Positions 1 to 8,816 are shown, numbered from the stretch's first letter. The stretch is DNA of 64,000 nucleotides from Caballeronia sordidicola (GCF_002220365.1 NZ_MTHB01000256.1:62001-126000); one strand, 5' to 3'. Numbers and translations: made by a program. The notes: generated by a model from the letters alone, not told the origin.

Positions 1-1
1 G

Positions 2-322
2 GTCTACAAGCCGTGCCTTTCTTTCTCTGGCGGTAACCAGCAGAAGATCGCCATGGCGAAATGGCTGCTCACGCAAAGCCGCGTGTGGCTGATGTTTGAT
101 CCCACGCGCGGCGTTGACGTGGGAACCAAGCACCAGATCTTCGTGCTGATGCGTGCGTTCGCGGCAGCCGGCGGCTCGGTGCTGTTCTATTCCACCGACG
201 TGCCGGAGCTGGTCAATGTGTGCGATCGCGTTTCGGTGGTGTATCGCGGGCGCAATGTCGCCGAGTTGGCAGGCGAGGCGCTCACCGAAGAGAACGTGAT
301 GCGCAAGATGCTTTCAAGTTGA
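2..322 (+). CDS. Sugar ABC transporter ATP-binding protein, C-terminal part (cut by window start)
   Basis: This is the C-terminal end of the second nucleotide-binding domain of a ribose/xylose-type ABC importer ATPase (RbsA/XylG/MglA-like). The frame is open from base 2, and the signature motif SGGNQQK sits at the very start, before the internal ATG at 53, so that ATG is not the true start. It is followed by a degenerate Walker B (WLMFDPTRGVDVGTK), a switch-like STDVPEL segment and the usual end. The position normally holding the catalytic Glu (DEPT) reads DPT, so this second ATPase site may be degenerate, as happens in some members of this family. It would energise the fused permease encoded 39 bases downstream. 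The family call is secure; the substrate is unknown. Confidence 0.88.
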   Translation, partial: VYKPCLSFSGGNQQKIAMAKWLLTQSRVWLMFDPTRGVDVGTKHQIFVLMRAFAAAGGSVLFYSTDVPELVNVCDRVSVVYRGRNVAELAGEALTEENVMRKMLSS

Positions 323-361
323 TGGGCTCATGAAGCTCGTTCAGGCAATCCGAGGTCGATC

Positions 362-2461
362 ATGAAAATTGCAATTGCGTCGCCCGATAGCGAGGTCGTG
401 CGACCCGGGGGGCGTGTCGGTTTGTTGGCGCGCGTGGATCATTACCGCGGGCTGATCATCGCGATTGGTGCGCTGCTCGCGATGATGATTACGTGGGTGT
501 CGCTGTCCGCCACGCCGGTCGGGCTGTACGACGTCGGCTCCGTGATCTCCAGCAGCGCGACGCTCGCGCTTGCGGCGATCGGGCAGACCATCGTCGTGCT
601 GAGCGGTGGCTTCGACCTGTCGGCGTCGGCGGTGGTGTCGTTGTCAAACGTGCTCGCGGTCCGCTTCGTGCAGGGCACGCCGATCGAACAATGGGGTGGC
701 GTTGCGCTGATTCTTGCGATAGGCGGGGGCATTGGACTGATTAACGGCGCGTTGATCGCGTGGTTCCGGTTGCAGTCGATCGTGGTCACGCTCGCCACCA
801 TGTTCATGGTGCAGGGTTTGACGCTGCTGATCCAGAACAAACCGGGCGGGAGTATCGGCGATCAGTTCGGCGCATTCATCACCTCCGATCTCGTGGCCGA
901 TAAAGTCCCCATGTCAGCGGCCGTGCTGGTCGCTGCCCTGCTCGTGTGGACCTCCGTCAAACGTACGCGCTTCGGCGTAGGCCTCTATGCGCTAGGCAGC
1001 GACCCCGATGGCGCCTATGCGAACGGTATGCCTGTCAGAGGCTACCGGATCGCGACCTATGCGCTCGCCGGCATGTTCTACGCGGCTGCGGGCTTGTATG
1101 TATCGGCACAGACCGGTTCTGCCGATCCGCTGGTGGGCCGGCCGTTGCTGCTCTCCATGTTCACGGCCGTCGTGCTGGGCGGCACGTGGCTGGGTGGCGG
1201 GCGAGGGGGTTGCGTGGGCACGGTGTTCGCCGCGATGACCCTGATGATCACGGTCAATATCCTGCTGGTGCTCAACGTCTCCGCGTTCTTTACGACCATC
1301 GCCGAAGCCGTGATCCTGATCCTGGCGGTGCTCGGGTCGTCGGTCGGCAAGCAGTCGGCAGCGCATCATTGCGCGCGCTACGCCGGACGATGGTTCACGG
1401 CGTGGCGCACCGGAACACGTGCGCGCAATGACCCGGGAGCGCGGCGCGTGAAGTTCGAAGTGGAGAACTTCCGTCCGATAGAAAACACGGAGCTAAAGGG
1501 GCACGTGCTGGGCGACTGGATCGAACGCAATCGCGAATGGGCCAAGTACGTCGTGCCGGCGTATCTGCTGTTCTTCGCGGTGATCGCGATCACGGGCGTG
1601 GTCTATGGCCCGGGTGTCCTCGCGAGTGCCAACTTCTATACGAGCTTGCTGACGCTGACCTTGTTCCTGGCCGTTCTAGGGCTTGGGCAGGGCGCCGTGA
1701 TCCTGACGGGGGGGCTCGACCTTTCCGTGCCCTGGCTCATCACGCTGTCTGGCGTGTTGCTGACCGGGCTGACGCACGGCGTCAATGAAGCCGCGACGTG
1801 GGCCGTGCCGCTGGTGCTGTGCACCGGCTTGCTGGTAGGCGTGTTCAATGGTGTGGGCGTGGTCGTGTTGGGCTTGCCGCCCATCGTGGTCACGCTGGCA
1901 GCCAACGGCTTGCTTCAGGGCATTACGCTTATCTATTGCAACGGTTCGCCGCAGGGCTGGTCACCGTCGGCAATCAGTAATTTCACGAACGGGCGCGTGG
2001 GCCCCTTGTCGCTCGCCGCGTGGTGCGTGCCGCTGTTCCTTGCATTGGCGTTGCTGCTGCTGCATCGCACGGCTTTTGGCCGACGCATCTATGCAGTGGG
2101 CAATTCGCAGGTCGCGGCGAAGCTGTCGGGCGTGCGCGTAGGCGCCACCTTGATCGCGGTGTATTGCCTCTCAGGTTTGTGTTCCGCCGTGGTGGGCCTG
2201 TTGCTTGCCGGCTTCAGCAGCCAGGCTTTCCTCGGCATGGGCGACCCCTATCTGCTGCCTTCCATTGCGGTGGTGGTCGTGGGTGGTGCGTTGATCACCG
2301 GTGGCCGCGGTCATTATCTCGGTGTATTCGGCGGCGCGTTGCTGCTGACTGCGCTGGGCACGCTACTCGCCGGCACGACCGTGCCGCCCGCCGTACGCGA
2401 CATCATCAACGGCCTCGTTGTACTGGCTGCCGTCATTACGTTGCGCGATAAAAAAGCTTGA
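362..2461 (+). CDS. Sugar ABC transporter permease, two RbsC-type domains fused
   Basis: A 699-residue inner-membrane protein containing two complete BPD_transp_2 (RbsC/XylH-like) permease domains in one frame: residues about 30-330 and about 395-699. Each has the family pattern of hydrophobic helices and a GGFDLS/GGLDLS segment (LSGGFDLSASAVVSL and LTGGLDLSVPWLI). Typical family members are 320-350 residues and work as dimers, so this is a covalent pseudo-dimer. The hydrophilic linker at about residues 330-390 is Arg-rich. A GTG at 1448 could be a relic start of a formerly separate second gene. The reading frame is intact across the join. It follows the ATPase tail and precedes two sugar-acid enzymes. 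The substrate cannot be read from the sequence. Confidence 0.87.
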   Translation: MKIAIASPDSEVVRPGGRVGLLARVDHYRGLIIAIGALLAMMITWVSLSATPVGLYDVGSVISSSATLALAAIGQTIVVLSGGFDLSASAVVSLSNVLAVRFVQGTPIEQWGGVALILAIGGGIGLINGALIAWFRLQSIVVTLATMFMVQGLTLLIQNKPGGSIGDQFGAFITSDLVADKVPMSAAVLVAALLVWTSVKRTRFGVGLYALGSDPDGAYANGMPVRGYRIATYALAGMFYAAAGLYVSAQTGSADPLVGRPLLLSMFTAVVLGGTWLGGGRGGCVGTVFAAMTLMITVNILLVLNVSAFFTTIAEAVILILAVLGSSVGKQSAAHHCARYAGRWFTAWRTGTRARNDPGARRVKFEVENFRPIENTELKGHVLGDWIERNREWAKYVVPAYLLFFAVIAITGVVYGPGVLASANFYTSLLTLTLFLAVLGLGQGAVILTGGLDLSVPWLITLSGVLLTGLTHGVNEAATWAVPLVLCTGLLVGVFNGVGVVVLGLPPIVVTLAANGLLQGITLIYCNGSPQGWSPSAISNFTNGRVGPLSLAAWCVPLFLALALLLLHRTAFGRRIYAVGNSQVAAKLSGVRVGATLIAVYCLSGLCSAVVGLLLAGFSSQAFLGMGDPYLLPSIAVVVVGGALITGGRGHYLGVFGGALLLTALGTLLAGTTVPPAVRDIINGLVVLAAVITLRDKKA

Positions 2462-2480
2462 TCGTCGATGGAGCCACACC

Positions 2481-3431
2481 ATGAGCAGACGCATTGCAGT
2501 GATCGGATCGGGACGGATAGGCCGCGCGTGGGCGATCGTGTTCGCGCGTGCGGGGTTCGAGGTCAGGCTTCACGACGCCGACCGCGCGATGCTCGACGGC
2601 GCGATTCCATCTATCCGCCGCAGTGTCCTGGATCTCGGCAAGTACGGACTGATCGATGAGCCGCAAGAGCAGATCGTGTCGCGTGTCACGGCATGTGAAC
2701 AGCTCGCGGACGCGGTAAGCGACGCCGACCTGGTGCAGGAGAACATTGCGGAGATCGTGGAGGTCAAGCGCACGTTGTTCGCCGAACTGGACAAGCTGAC
2801 ACGCCCCGACACGCTGTTGGCCAGCTCGACCTCTGGCCTGCCTGCCTCCACGTTCACCGAAGCCCTGGAGGGTCGCGCACGGTGCCTTGTGGCGCATCCC
2901 GTAAATCCACCTTCGCTCGTGCCGCTGGTCGAACTCTGCGGGGCGCCGTGGACGTCGCCTGACACGCTGGCTCGTGCGCGTGCATTGTACGAAGAGGCTG
3001 GTCAGGAGCCTGTGACCGTTGCACGTGAGATCCCGGGTTTCCTGTTGAACCGCCTGCAAGGCGTGCTGCTCGATGAAGCATTGAGCCTGTACGCGCGAGG
3101 TTATGCAAGCGCCGCCGATCTCGACACCGTGATGCGCGATGGCCTCGGGCTGCGGTGGTCGTTCATGGGGCCGTTTGAAACCATCGACCTCAATGCGCCC
3201 GGCGGCGTCGCGGATTATGCGGCGCGTTACGGCGCGATGTATCGCTCCTTTGCAAAGGACAGCGTGCCGTTCGACTGGTCGCCCGACAGCATCGCGAGAC
3301 TCGATGCCGAGCGCCGTGAAGCGTTGCCTCGCAATGAAATAGAAAGCCGCAGCCGCTGGCGTGACCGGCGGCTGATGGCCCTGCTTGCCCATCGTCGCGC
3401 GACCTCGAAGTCCGATGACGACAAGAGTTGA
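2481..3431 (+). CDS. 3-hydroxyacyl-CoA dehydrogenase family protein (lambda-crystallin / L-gulonate 3-dehydrogenase-like)
   Basis: A 316-residue NAD-dependent dehydrogenase. The start is the ATG giving MSRRIAVIGSGRIGRAWA; the frame is open 63 bases further upstream, but the Rossmann motif GSGRIG must lie at the N-terminus. The 3HCDH NAD-binding domain (about residues 1-185) carries QENIAEIVEVK and SSTSGLPAS. The conserved HPVNPP motif contains the catalytic His, and the C-terminal helical 3HCDH domain begins near IPGFLLNRLQ. One-domain proteins of this length act on hydroxyacids such as L-gulonate or carnitine rather than on long acyl-CoAs. It lies between a sugar importer and an SMP-30 lactonase, which favours a sugar-acid oxidation role. 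The exact substrate is inferred only. Confidence 0.84.
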   Translation: MSRRIAVIGSGRIGRAWAIVFARAGFEVRLHDADRAMLDGAIPSIRRSVLDLGKYGLIDEPQEQIVSRVTACEQLADAVSDADLVQENIAEIVEVKRTLFAELDKLTRPDTLLASSTSGLPASTFTEALEGRARCLVAHPVNPPSLVPLVELCGAPWTSPDTLARARALYEEAGQEPVTVAREIPGFLLNRLQGVLLDEALSLYARGYASAADLDTVMRDGLGLRWSFMGPFETIDLNAPGGVADYAARYGAMYRSFAKDSVPFDWSPDSIARLDAERREALPRNEIESRSRWRDRRLMALLAHRRATSKSDDDKS

Positions 3432-3446
3432 TGACCGGAGACAACC

Positions 3447-4349
3447 ATGATCGAAACCCGACTGATCGTCGATGCCAATAATCATCTTGGCGAGGGACCG
3501 CTGTGGGATGTGAAGGAGCAGCGCCTTTACTGGATCGACAGCACCGCTGCCGAAATCAGCAGTTGCCGCGCCGACGGCGGCGACATACGGCGTTATTTCG
3601 TGCCGCGCCACATTGGGTCGATGGCGTTGCGCGAGCGCGGCGGTGCCGTGGTTGCGCTCGCGAACGGCCTGCATTTCTACGACTTCGAGACGCAGACGGT
3701 CAAGCTCATTGCCGACCCGGAAAGCGACGATCCCGAGACGCGTTTCAATGACGGCAAGGTGGACCGGCGAGGGCGGTTTATCGCGGGCACGATGGCTTAC
3801 GACTTCGACCGCTACGACGCCGATCGCGGCCAGCGTTCCAGCCGAAGCGGTGCGTTGTATCGGCTGGATACGAATGGTTCGGTAACGCGTCTGGACGGCG
3901 GTATAAGTTGTTCGAATGGACCCTGCTGGAGTCCGGACAGCCGCGTCTTCTATTTCACCGACACCTACGACAAGCAGATGTACGCATACGACTACGACAT
4001 CGAGACCGGGGCAGTGGCGAACCGGCGGGTGTTCGCATCGGCGCGGGACATGGCGGGCACGTTCGATGGCGCGACAGTCGATGCTGAAGGCTATGTCTGG
4101 TCAGCGCTTGTCTTCGGCGGACGGATCTTGCGCTTCACGCCGGACGGCAAGCTTGATCGCGTGGTGGAGTTTCCTGTGCGCAACCTGACGAGCGTGATGT
4201 TCGGCGGTCCGAATCTGGACATCTTGTTTGTCACGACCATGGGCCGGCCGATGTGGGGCATCCCGCAGAAGGAGCGTGACAAGGGTGGGTTGTTCGCGAT
4301 CACCGGGCTGGGCGTGAAAGGTTTGCCCGAGCCCAGGTTCGCAGGATAG
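3447..4349 (+). CDS. SMP-30/gluconolactonase family protein
   Basis: A 300-residue six-bladed beta-propeller lactonase that would hydrolyse a sugar lactone to the free acid. Metal-site residues match the family: Glu16 (GEGPLWD), Asn101 (RFNDGKVD), Asn157 (SNGPCWS) and Asp207 (FDGATVD). The segments GEGPLW, RFNDGK and FTDTY are classic SMP-30 landmarks. It starts 15 bases after the dehydrogenase stop, behind a GGAGA-type ribosome site, so it is almost certainly co-transcribed. Dehydrogenase plus lactonase plus sugar importer is a common arrangement for aldose oxidation via the lactone, for example arabinose, fucose or galactose. Length and motifs are normal. Confidence 0.9.
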   Translation: MIETRLIVDANNHLGEGPLWDVKEQRLYWIDSTAAEISSCRADGGDIRRYFVPRHIGSMALRERGGAVVALANGLHFYDFETQTVKLIADPESDDPETRFNDGKVDRRGRFIAGTMAYDFDRYDADRGQRSSRSGALYRLDTNGSVTRLDGGISCSNGPCWSPDSRVFYFTDTYDKQMYAYDYDIETGAVANRRVFASARDMAGTFDGATVDAEGYVWSALVFGGRILRFTPDGKLDRVVEFPVRNLTSVMFGGPNLDILFVTTMGRPMWGIPQKERDKGGLFAITGLGVKGLPEPRFAG

Positions 4350-4397
4350 GGGAGCTCGCATGCGTTTGAGCCGGCACAACAACCGTCCCTGGCGAAA

Positions 4398-4598
4398 TCA
4401 GTACGCTGCCCAATGCCCGCGTTCCCACAACCACTGATTTCCCGCCCACCTGTAGTGTCCTTTCACCCAGTGATAACCCGGGGCCGGTTGTGCCGGCACG
4501 ACTTCAACAAGCGGCTCCGGCCGTGGTGGACGTGCGGGTTCTACCACGCAAGCGGTGAGCATGATGCTAAGGAGTGCGAGGCTGATGACATGTTTCAT
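4398..4598 (-). CDS. Small YXWXXGHW-repeat lipoprotein
   Basis: A 66-residue predicted lipoprotein. The N-terminus MKHVISLALLSIMLTAC is a signal peptide with lipobox LTAC. The short mature part is Pro-rich and ends with two YxWxxGHW-type units (YHWVKGHYRW and WLWERGHWAAY). This family is abundant in Burkholderia envelopes and its function is unknown. It lies just downstream of the DUF1501 gene on the same strand and resembles the larger repeat protein at 9062-9394, so it may belong to the same envelope-associated block. Confidence 0.75.
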   Translation of the reverse strand: MKHVISLALLSIMLTACVVEPARPPRPEPLVEVVPAQPAPGYHWVKGHYRWAGNQWLWERGHWAAY

Positions 4599-4653
4599 TT
4601 TAGTTTTTTCCTGGTGAAGTTAAATAGGTGACTGCTTGTCAGTCGTTGCGCTG

Positions 4654-5802
4654 CTAAGTCCGCAGCAACCGGCTGGACATCGGGCTGGCGCTCTTCTGTG
4701 TAAAAAGAGTCGCCCTGACGTGAACCGGATCGAGGCCGAACGTTTCTCCGGCCGCGGCCGCAATCAGGCTGTCCAGCCCGAGCGTGGGCCGCAAATCCCT
4801 GCCCTGATACAGCGCCGAGGGCGCCAGCCCCGGCCAGTCCGCCAGAACCCGGCCGCCTTGCACCGCTCCTCCCAAAAGCATCGCGGCTGACGCCGTGCCG
4901 TGATCCGTGCCACCCGTTCCATTCGCCGTCGCCATGCGCCCGAACTCGGTGGCAACCAGGACGGTCGTGTTCGCCCAATGCTCGCCGAGGCCATCGCGCA
5001 TGGACGCCATCATCGTGTCGAGCGCCTTCAGTTGCGCTCCCAGCCGCTGGTTCTGCGCGCTGTGCGTGTCCCATCCACCCGTCTCGATCATTGCAATGCG
5101 CGGGCCGTCGCTGCGGCCGAGGAAACTCGCGGCTAGCTTGCCGAGGCTTGCAGGGTCCTGACGCGCACCGGCGTCGGCGGCAAGGCCGCGAGCGTCCATC
5201 GCGGAACTCCAGAGCGCATGAAGCTGAGGGTCACCGGAATAGAGCTGGGAGACGCGCACCAACAGGTCATCAGGCGCCTGCGGCAACGCGGATGGTGCAT
5301 ACGATGTCACCTCGGCACGGCCGCGCAGCGCCAGCGGCACGGTGGACGCAAGCGCTATTGCGTTGGCTTTGGAGGCGGGCAGCATCGACACCAGCCGGTT
5401 GAGCCAGCCATCCTTCATTTGATAAGGCGCAGTACCGCCGGTTTCGAGCACGTTCTGGCCGTCGAAGTGTGAGCGATCACGGTACGGCGATGCAACCGCA
5501 TGGACGAACAGCGCCTGCTGGGCGGCGTACATCTTCGCCGTCTCGACCAGCGACGGATGCAGAGCAAACGTACCGTCGAGCCTGGTTGCGCTCGACGGGT
5601 CAATCGCAAGCGCGCCGCGCAGGCTTGCATAAGCGGGATCGGCATAGGGCACGACAATGTTGAGACCATCGGCGGCGCCACGCTGGATCACAAAAACAAA
5701 CCGCCGGTCCGACTCCACCGAAGCGAACGCCATGCGCGACCCGATCAGCATCGCACCGGCGCCTGCACCGGCGCACAACAAGAAATTCCGACGCGTGGTC
5801 AT
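4654..5802 (-). CDS. DUF1501 domain-containing Tat-exported protein
   Basis: A 382-residue exported protein of the DUF1501 family, which has an alkaline-phosphatase/sulfatase-like fold. The chosen ATG has AAAGGAGA directly upstream, and the resulting N-terminus MTTRRNFLLCAGAGAGAML is a twin-arginine signal; a longer 413-residue frame would bury it. Downstream segments FVFVIQRGAADGLN, GGWDTHSAQN and EFGRMATANGTGGTDHG are typical of the family, the last two being the metal-site region. The gene begins 4 bases after the DUF1800 stop. DUF1800-DUF1501 pairs are widespread and of unknown function. The family call is secure; no reaction can be assigned. Confidence 0.9.
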   Translation of the reverse strand: MTTRRNFLLCAGAGAGAMLIGSRMAFASVESDRRFVFVIQRGAADGLNIVVPYADPAYASLRGALAIDPSSATRLDGTFALHPSLVETAKMYAAQQALFVHAVASPYRDRSHFDGQNVLETGGTAPYQMKDGWLNRLVSMLPASKANAIALASTVPLALRGRAEVTSYAPSALPQAPDDLLVRVSQLYSGDPQLHALWSSAMDARGLAADAGARQDPASLGKLAASFLGRSDGPRIAMIETGGWDTHSAQNQRLGAQLKALDTMMASMRDGLGEHWANTTVLVATEFGRMATANGTGGTDHGTASAAMLLGGAVQGGRVLADWPGLAPSALYQGRDLRPTLGLDSLIAAAAGETFGLDPVHVRATLFTQKSASPMSSRLLRT

Positions 5803-5806
5803 CGTG

Positions 5807-7255
5807 TCATCTCCTTTGGAAGTCGGGGGAAACCAGCAGCAGCGCAAGTGCGGTCGGCGCGCTTTCCGCTCGCGATAGTTCGGATGCCGTAGCATCGCTT
5901 AGCGAACCTGCAAGCAATTGGTTGCCGAGTGTGCGCGCGTCCAGCGTATCGCCAACGCGTGACGCAAATCGCTGTGCCAACTCCACCCGGCGCACGAGCG
6001 CATCGGGTGCGGCCCAGCTTGCGGCTATGTCGTCGTAGCCTGCGGGCGACCCTGGCCGCCACACAGGCTGGCCGAGCTGCGTCAGCAAGGGCGCGATCTG
6101 TGTGTTGCCGAGAGTGTTGAAACCCAGCCCCCGCAGCGACGACACCGTCCAGTCCCACGGCGTCTTGAACTTCGCGTCGACCGGCGCCCACGCCTCGGGC
6201 GAATCGATCAGCACCTGGTACACGCTGGACAGGTCGCCGTTCGTCGCGCTGAACACGCTGGCAAGGCGGTCGACCAGCGCGGGCGGTGGGGTATCGGCGA
6301 CAAAATGCCGGGCGAGCTTGCCGGCAATGTGTTGCGCAGTCGCGGGCGAGGCAGCCAGATCGTGCAGCACGGCGAGGGCCTGCTGCTCGCCGGCCTGATC
6401 GTACTGCCGGTTCATGATCGTGCGTGTCCCCGGCTCGTGCAGCGGCTGGCGAAACACGAACTGTCCAGGCGCGGCAGCGTCATTGCGCTGGGCACCCGCA
6501 CCCATGCCGCCGCCCATCGCACCGATGCTCCAGCCTGTCAGCGCCCGCGCGAACTCGGTCACGTCGTTTTGATCGTAGCCGCTGCGCACACCAAGCGTAT
6601 GCAGCTCCATGATCTCGCGGGCCAGGTTCTCGTTCAGGCCGGGCTTGCGCTCAGGATGTCTTGCGGCGGCGCGTTCGGCCGCGGGGCTATCGGGGCCGAC
6701 CGAGCGCGCCTGATCCAGGAAGATCTGCATGGCGGGATGACGTTCGACCGCAACCAGCATGTCCTCGAATCGGCCAAGTACATGCGGGCGGATGGCTTCG
6801 GCTTCGAACGAGCCGGCAAGCATGGCCACAGGCGGTTTTTCCACCGATACCGCGAAATGGTTCGACCAGAAGACCACCAGCCGCTCGACAAAAGGCGTGG
6901 GAGTTTGCAGCGCGCTCACGAATCGCGCGTTGACGGCTGCGCGATAGATATCGCGGAGTTTTTCGTTATAGGACTTGCGTACCGCCTGCTTGTCGTCGGC
7001 GCCAGCGTTGCGGATGGCGCTCTGGCGATCGGCGAATTCGGCTGCGAGCGCACTGCTTGATGGTTGGTCTCCTAACGCTTGCGGCATCGCCTGATAGCTT
7101 GCGCCAAAAAGCTGGCTCTTGAGCCAGCCCTTTGGATCGGACGGCGCTGCTTCGCCCGCACGGGCACCGAGTCCGAAGCGATTCAGCGCGATCGCGGCGG
7201 GGGTCACGGATGTAACCACGGATGTAGCGGATGTGCCTGATGTCACGTCAGCCAT
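5807..7255 (-). CDS. DUF1800 domain-containing protein
   Basis: A 482-residue DUF1800 family protein. Family hallmarks are ALNRFGLGAR near the N-terminus, FWSNHFAVS, EAIRPHVLGRFEDML, LNENLAREIMELHTLGV and the GQPVWRPGSPAGYDD region. I chose the ATG at 7255 because GGGA lies 6 bases upstream; a GTG four codons earlier is possible. No clear signal peptide is visible. Its stop lies 4 bases before the DUF1501 start, and the DUF1501 ribosome site is inside this gene, implying translational coupling. It is the fourth gene of a minus-strand run led by the ECF sigma factor. The function of the family is unknown. Confidence 0.9.
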   Translation of the reverse strand: MADVTSGTSATSVVTSVTPAAIALNRFGLGARAGEAAPSDPKGWLKSQLFGASYQAMPQALGDQPSSSALAAEFADRQSAIRNAGADDKQAVRKSYNEKLRDIYRAAVNARFVSALQTPTPFVERLVVFWSNHFAVSVEKPPVAMLAGSFEAEAIRPHVLGRFEDMLVAVERHPAMQIFLDQARSVGPDSPAAERAAARHPERKPGLNENLAREIMELHTLGVRSGYDQNDVTEFARALTGWSIGAMGGGMGAGAQRNDAAAPGQFVFRQPLHEPGTRTIMNRQYDQAGEQQALAVLHDLAASPATAQHIAGKLARHFVADTPPPALVDRLASVFSATNGDLSSVYQVLIDSPEAWAPVDAKFKTPWDWTVSSLRGLGFNTLGNTQIAPLLTQLGQPVWRPGSPAGYDDIAASWAAPDALVRRVELAQRFASRVGDTLDARTLGNQLLAGSLSDATASELSRAESAPTALALLLVSPDFQRR

Positions 7256-7330
7256 GGCTGTTCCCACGAATCGAGTTGCTATGGTGCTTGAACGGTGGGG
7301 CCGCCTGAATCCGTCGGTGTCCAGCCAAGT

Positions 7331-7804
7331 TTATTTTTTAGGCGGCGGCCCGACATGCAGCGGCCCGTGGCGCTCCAGCGCATCCACGAGTTTGAGCCGT
7401 TCATCGGGCGTCAGCGTGCCGGCGAAGTCAGCCACCGTTGCTTCGACCCGCGCACGCACCGCAACGTCGGCCTCGCGCGTGCGGGCGAGCGCTGCGTCGA
7501 GCGCGGCGCGATCGAATTGTGGAGCAGCAAGGGCCTGTACGACATCGAGTCGACCCGAGCGCGCGCCTACTATCAGCGGCAGGCTCTCACGGCGTGTCTG
7601 CCGCAGCGCCTCGCGCAACTGGTTCTGACGTTCCGGAGGCAATTCAGCCGCAGCGAAGCGCAAGCCGCGTTGCTGCGCGAGCACCTCGGCCTTCTGCTTC
7701 GCCACCCATCGATACGTCCCGCCCGCTATTGCCCCGAGCAGAAAGATGTTGAGCACCAGCGACACGATCAGCAGTGTCTTGAGCCGGGTTGTCGGCATGG
7801 TCAT
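7331..7804 (-). CDS. Metal_resist-type periplasmic protein (Spy/CpxP-like heavy-metal sensor family)
   Basis: A 157-residue protein with one N-terminal membrane segment (about residues 9-29, LLIVSLVLNIFLLGAIAGG) and a helical periplasmic domain. LPPERQNQLREALRQTRRES and the later LTPDERLKLVDALERHGP are the two LTxEQ-like segments of the Metal_resist/CpxP family (compare CnrX and ZraP). The end is PPPKK. Its ATG overlaps the stop of the preceding putative anti-sigma gene by 4 bases, so the three genes from the sigma factor onward are translationally coupled. In CnrX-type systems such a protein senses metal and controls the ECF factor, which would fit here. Metal specificity is not visible. Confidence 0.75.
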   Translation of the reverse strand: MTMPTTRLKTLLIVSLVLNIFLLGAIAGGTYRWVAKQKAEVLAQQRGLRFAAAELPPERQNQLREALRQTRRESLPLIVGARSGRLDVVQALAAPQFDRAALDAALARTREADVAVRARVEATVADFAGTLTPDERLKLVDALERHGPLHVGPPPKK

Positions 7805-8244
7805 TGGTCGCTCCAGTCGGCCGTCGCGCTGCTAAATACGGTGCTTTCACCGGTTTGATCGAAAAGGCTCGGCGGGTTCGCCGGCGTGATGTAGATAGAT
7901 CCGGTCAACGAAATGGCCAGCACGCCCGCCGCGATTCCCGCCACACCCACGCCCACGAGACCCGCGCCCGAGAGCCACCAGTGCGGCCGTTTCCACGCAG
8001 GTTCCTGACGTGCTGGGGCCAACGGTGCGCACGCCAGGATACGCCGGACCAGATCCGATTCGGGCGCGGCAACGCTGTGCCCCGACAGCACGAGATCGAG
8101 CGAGCGGGCGTCGGCAAGCGCAGCCAGGACGACCGGGTCACGTTGAGCGAGCAGCGCTTTGGCTTCTGCGCGTTCGGCGGCCGGCCAGTGTTCCGGCATG
8201 GCGCCATAAGCCTCGGTGAGGCGGCGAAAACGTTCGGGGGTCAT
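7801..8244 (-). CDS. Putative anti-sigma factor, single-pass membrane protein
   Basis: A 147-residue protein between an ECF sigma gene and a Metal_resist gene, overlapping each by ATGA. The N-terminal about 85 residues are cytosolic and helical (MTPERFRRLTEAYGAMPEHW). One membrane helix lies at about residues 92-112 (LSGAGLVGVGVAGIAAGVLA), followed by a short periplasmic tail. No zinc-binding HxxxCxxC motif is present. The role is inferred from context and topology, since membrane anti-sigma proteins typically sit directly downstream of their sigma factor. No named family was recognised. Confidence 0.6.
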   Translation of the reverse strand: MTPERFRRLTEAYGAMPEHWPAAERAEAKALLAQRDPVVLAALADARSLDLVLSGHSVAAPESDLVRRILACAPLAPARQEPAWKRPHWWLSGAGLVGVGVAGIAAGVLAISLTGSIYITPANPPSLFDQTGESTVFSSATADWSDQ

Positions 8245-8816
8245 CGGCGTTCCTTTCCAAAGACATGCTCGCCGCGTTCGCCGGCAAGACGGCTGCGCAG
8301 CGTGCGGCGTGCGCGCGAGAGCAGGCTTTCCAGCGCTTCGACGCTGATACCCATCAAAGCCGCTGCCTCGACATTGGGCAGTTCCTGGTAGTACTGCAAC
8401 ACCAGTGCCTCGCGCTGGCGTGCCGGCAACGCAGCGAGCGCGGCGGCAATGCGCTCACTGCGCGCGGACTCGTCGAGTTGATCTTCCGGCAGCGGCGCCT
8501 GATCAACGGGTTCGGGCGCGTCGTCATCGGAGATGACATCCTGACGGCGCCGCAAGCGGTCATAACACAGGTTGAGCGCCACGCGGTGCAGCCAGGTGTC
8601 AAAGCGTGCCTGGCCCCCCTTCCAGCGCGACGCCTGCTTCCAGATCCGGATGAACGCTTCCTGTGCCACGTCGCTCGCTTCGTCACGGTCTCCCAGCATC
8701 CGGGTCGCGAGCGCGAGCAGCCGCGGCAGTTTGCGCGCGACCATCTCGCGAACCGCTCCGGGTTCCCTGCCATCGATACGGGCTAGCAACTCCGCGTCCG
8801 GGTCTTGTTCGTTCAA
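8241..8816 (-). CDS. ECF-subfamily RNA polymerase sigma factor
   Basis: A 191-residue ECF sigma factor. Region 2 carries LALATRMLGDRDEASDVAQE and AFIRIWKQ, with FDTWLHRVALNLCYDRLRRR in region 2.4. Region 4 carries LPARQREALVLQYYQELPNVEAA followed by the HTH GISVEALESLLSRARRTLR. An acidic linker separates the regions. It is the first gene of a minus-strand run continuing with a putative anti-sigma protein, a metal-responsive periplasmic protein, DUF1800 and DUF1501. The presumed regulon therefore concerns envelope or metal stress. Autoregulation is likely for this class, but no promoter motif was identified with confidence. Confidence 0.92.
   Translation of the reverse strand: MNEQDPDAELLARIDGREPGAVREMVARKLPRLLALATRMLGDRDEASDVAQEAFIRIWKQASRWKGGQARFDTWLHRVALNLCYDRLRRRQDVISDDDAPEPVDQAPLPEDQLDESARSERIAAALAALPARQREALVLQYYQELPNVEAAALMGISVEALESLLSRARRTLRSRLAGERGEHVFGKERR

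Noticed and set aside
1400..1460. Frameshift as the cause of the fused permease
   Set aside because: The alternative frames around the linker do not give better family continuity, and both halves stay in one frame, so a natural fusion is preferred.
2436..3674. 412-codon minus-strand open frame opposite the dehydrogenase and lactonase genes
   Set aside because: It is a GC-driven antisense frame with no recognisable motif; the plus-strand frames have clear domain signatures.
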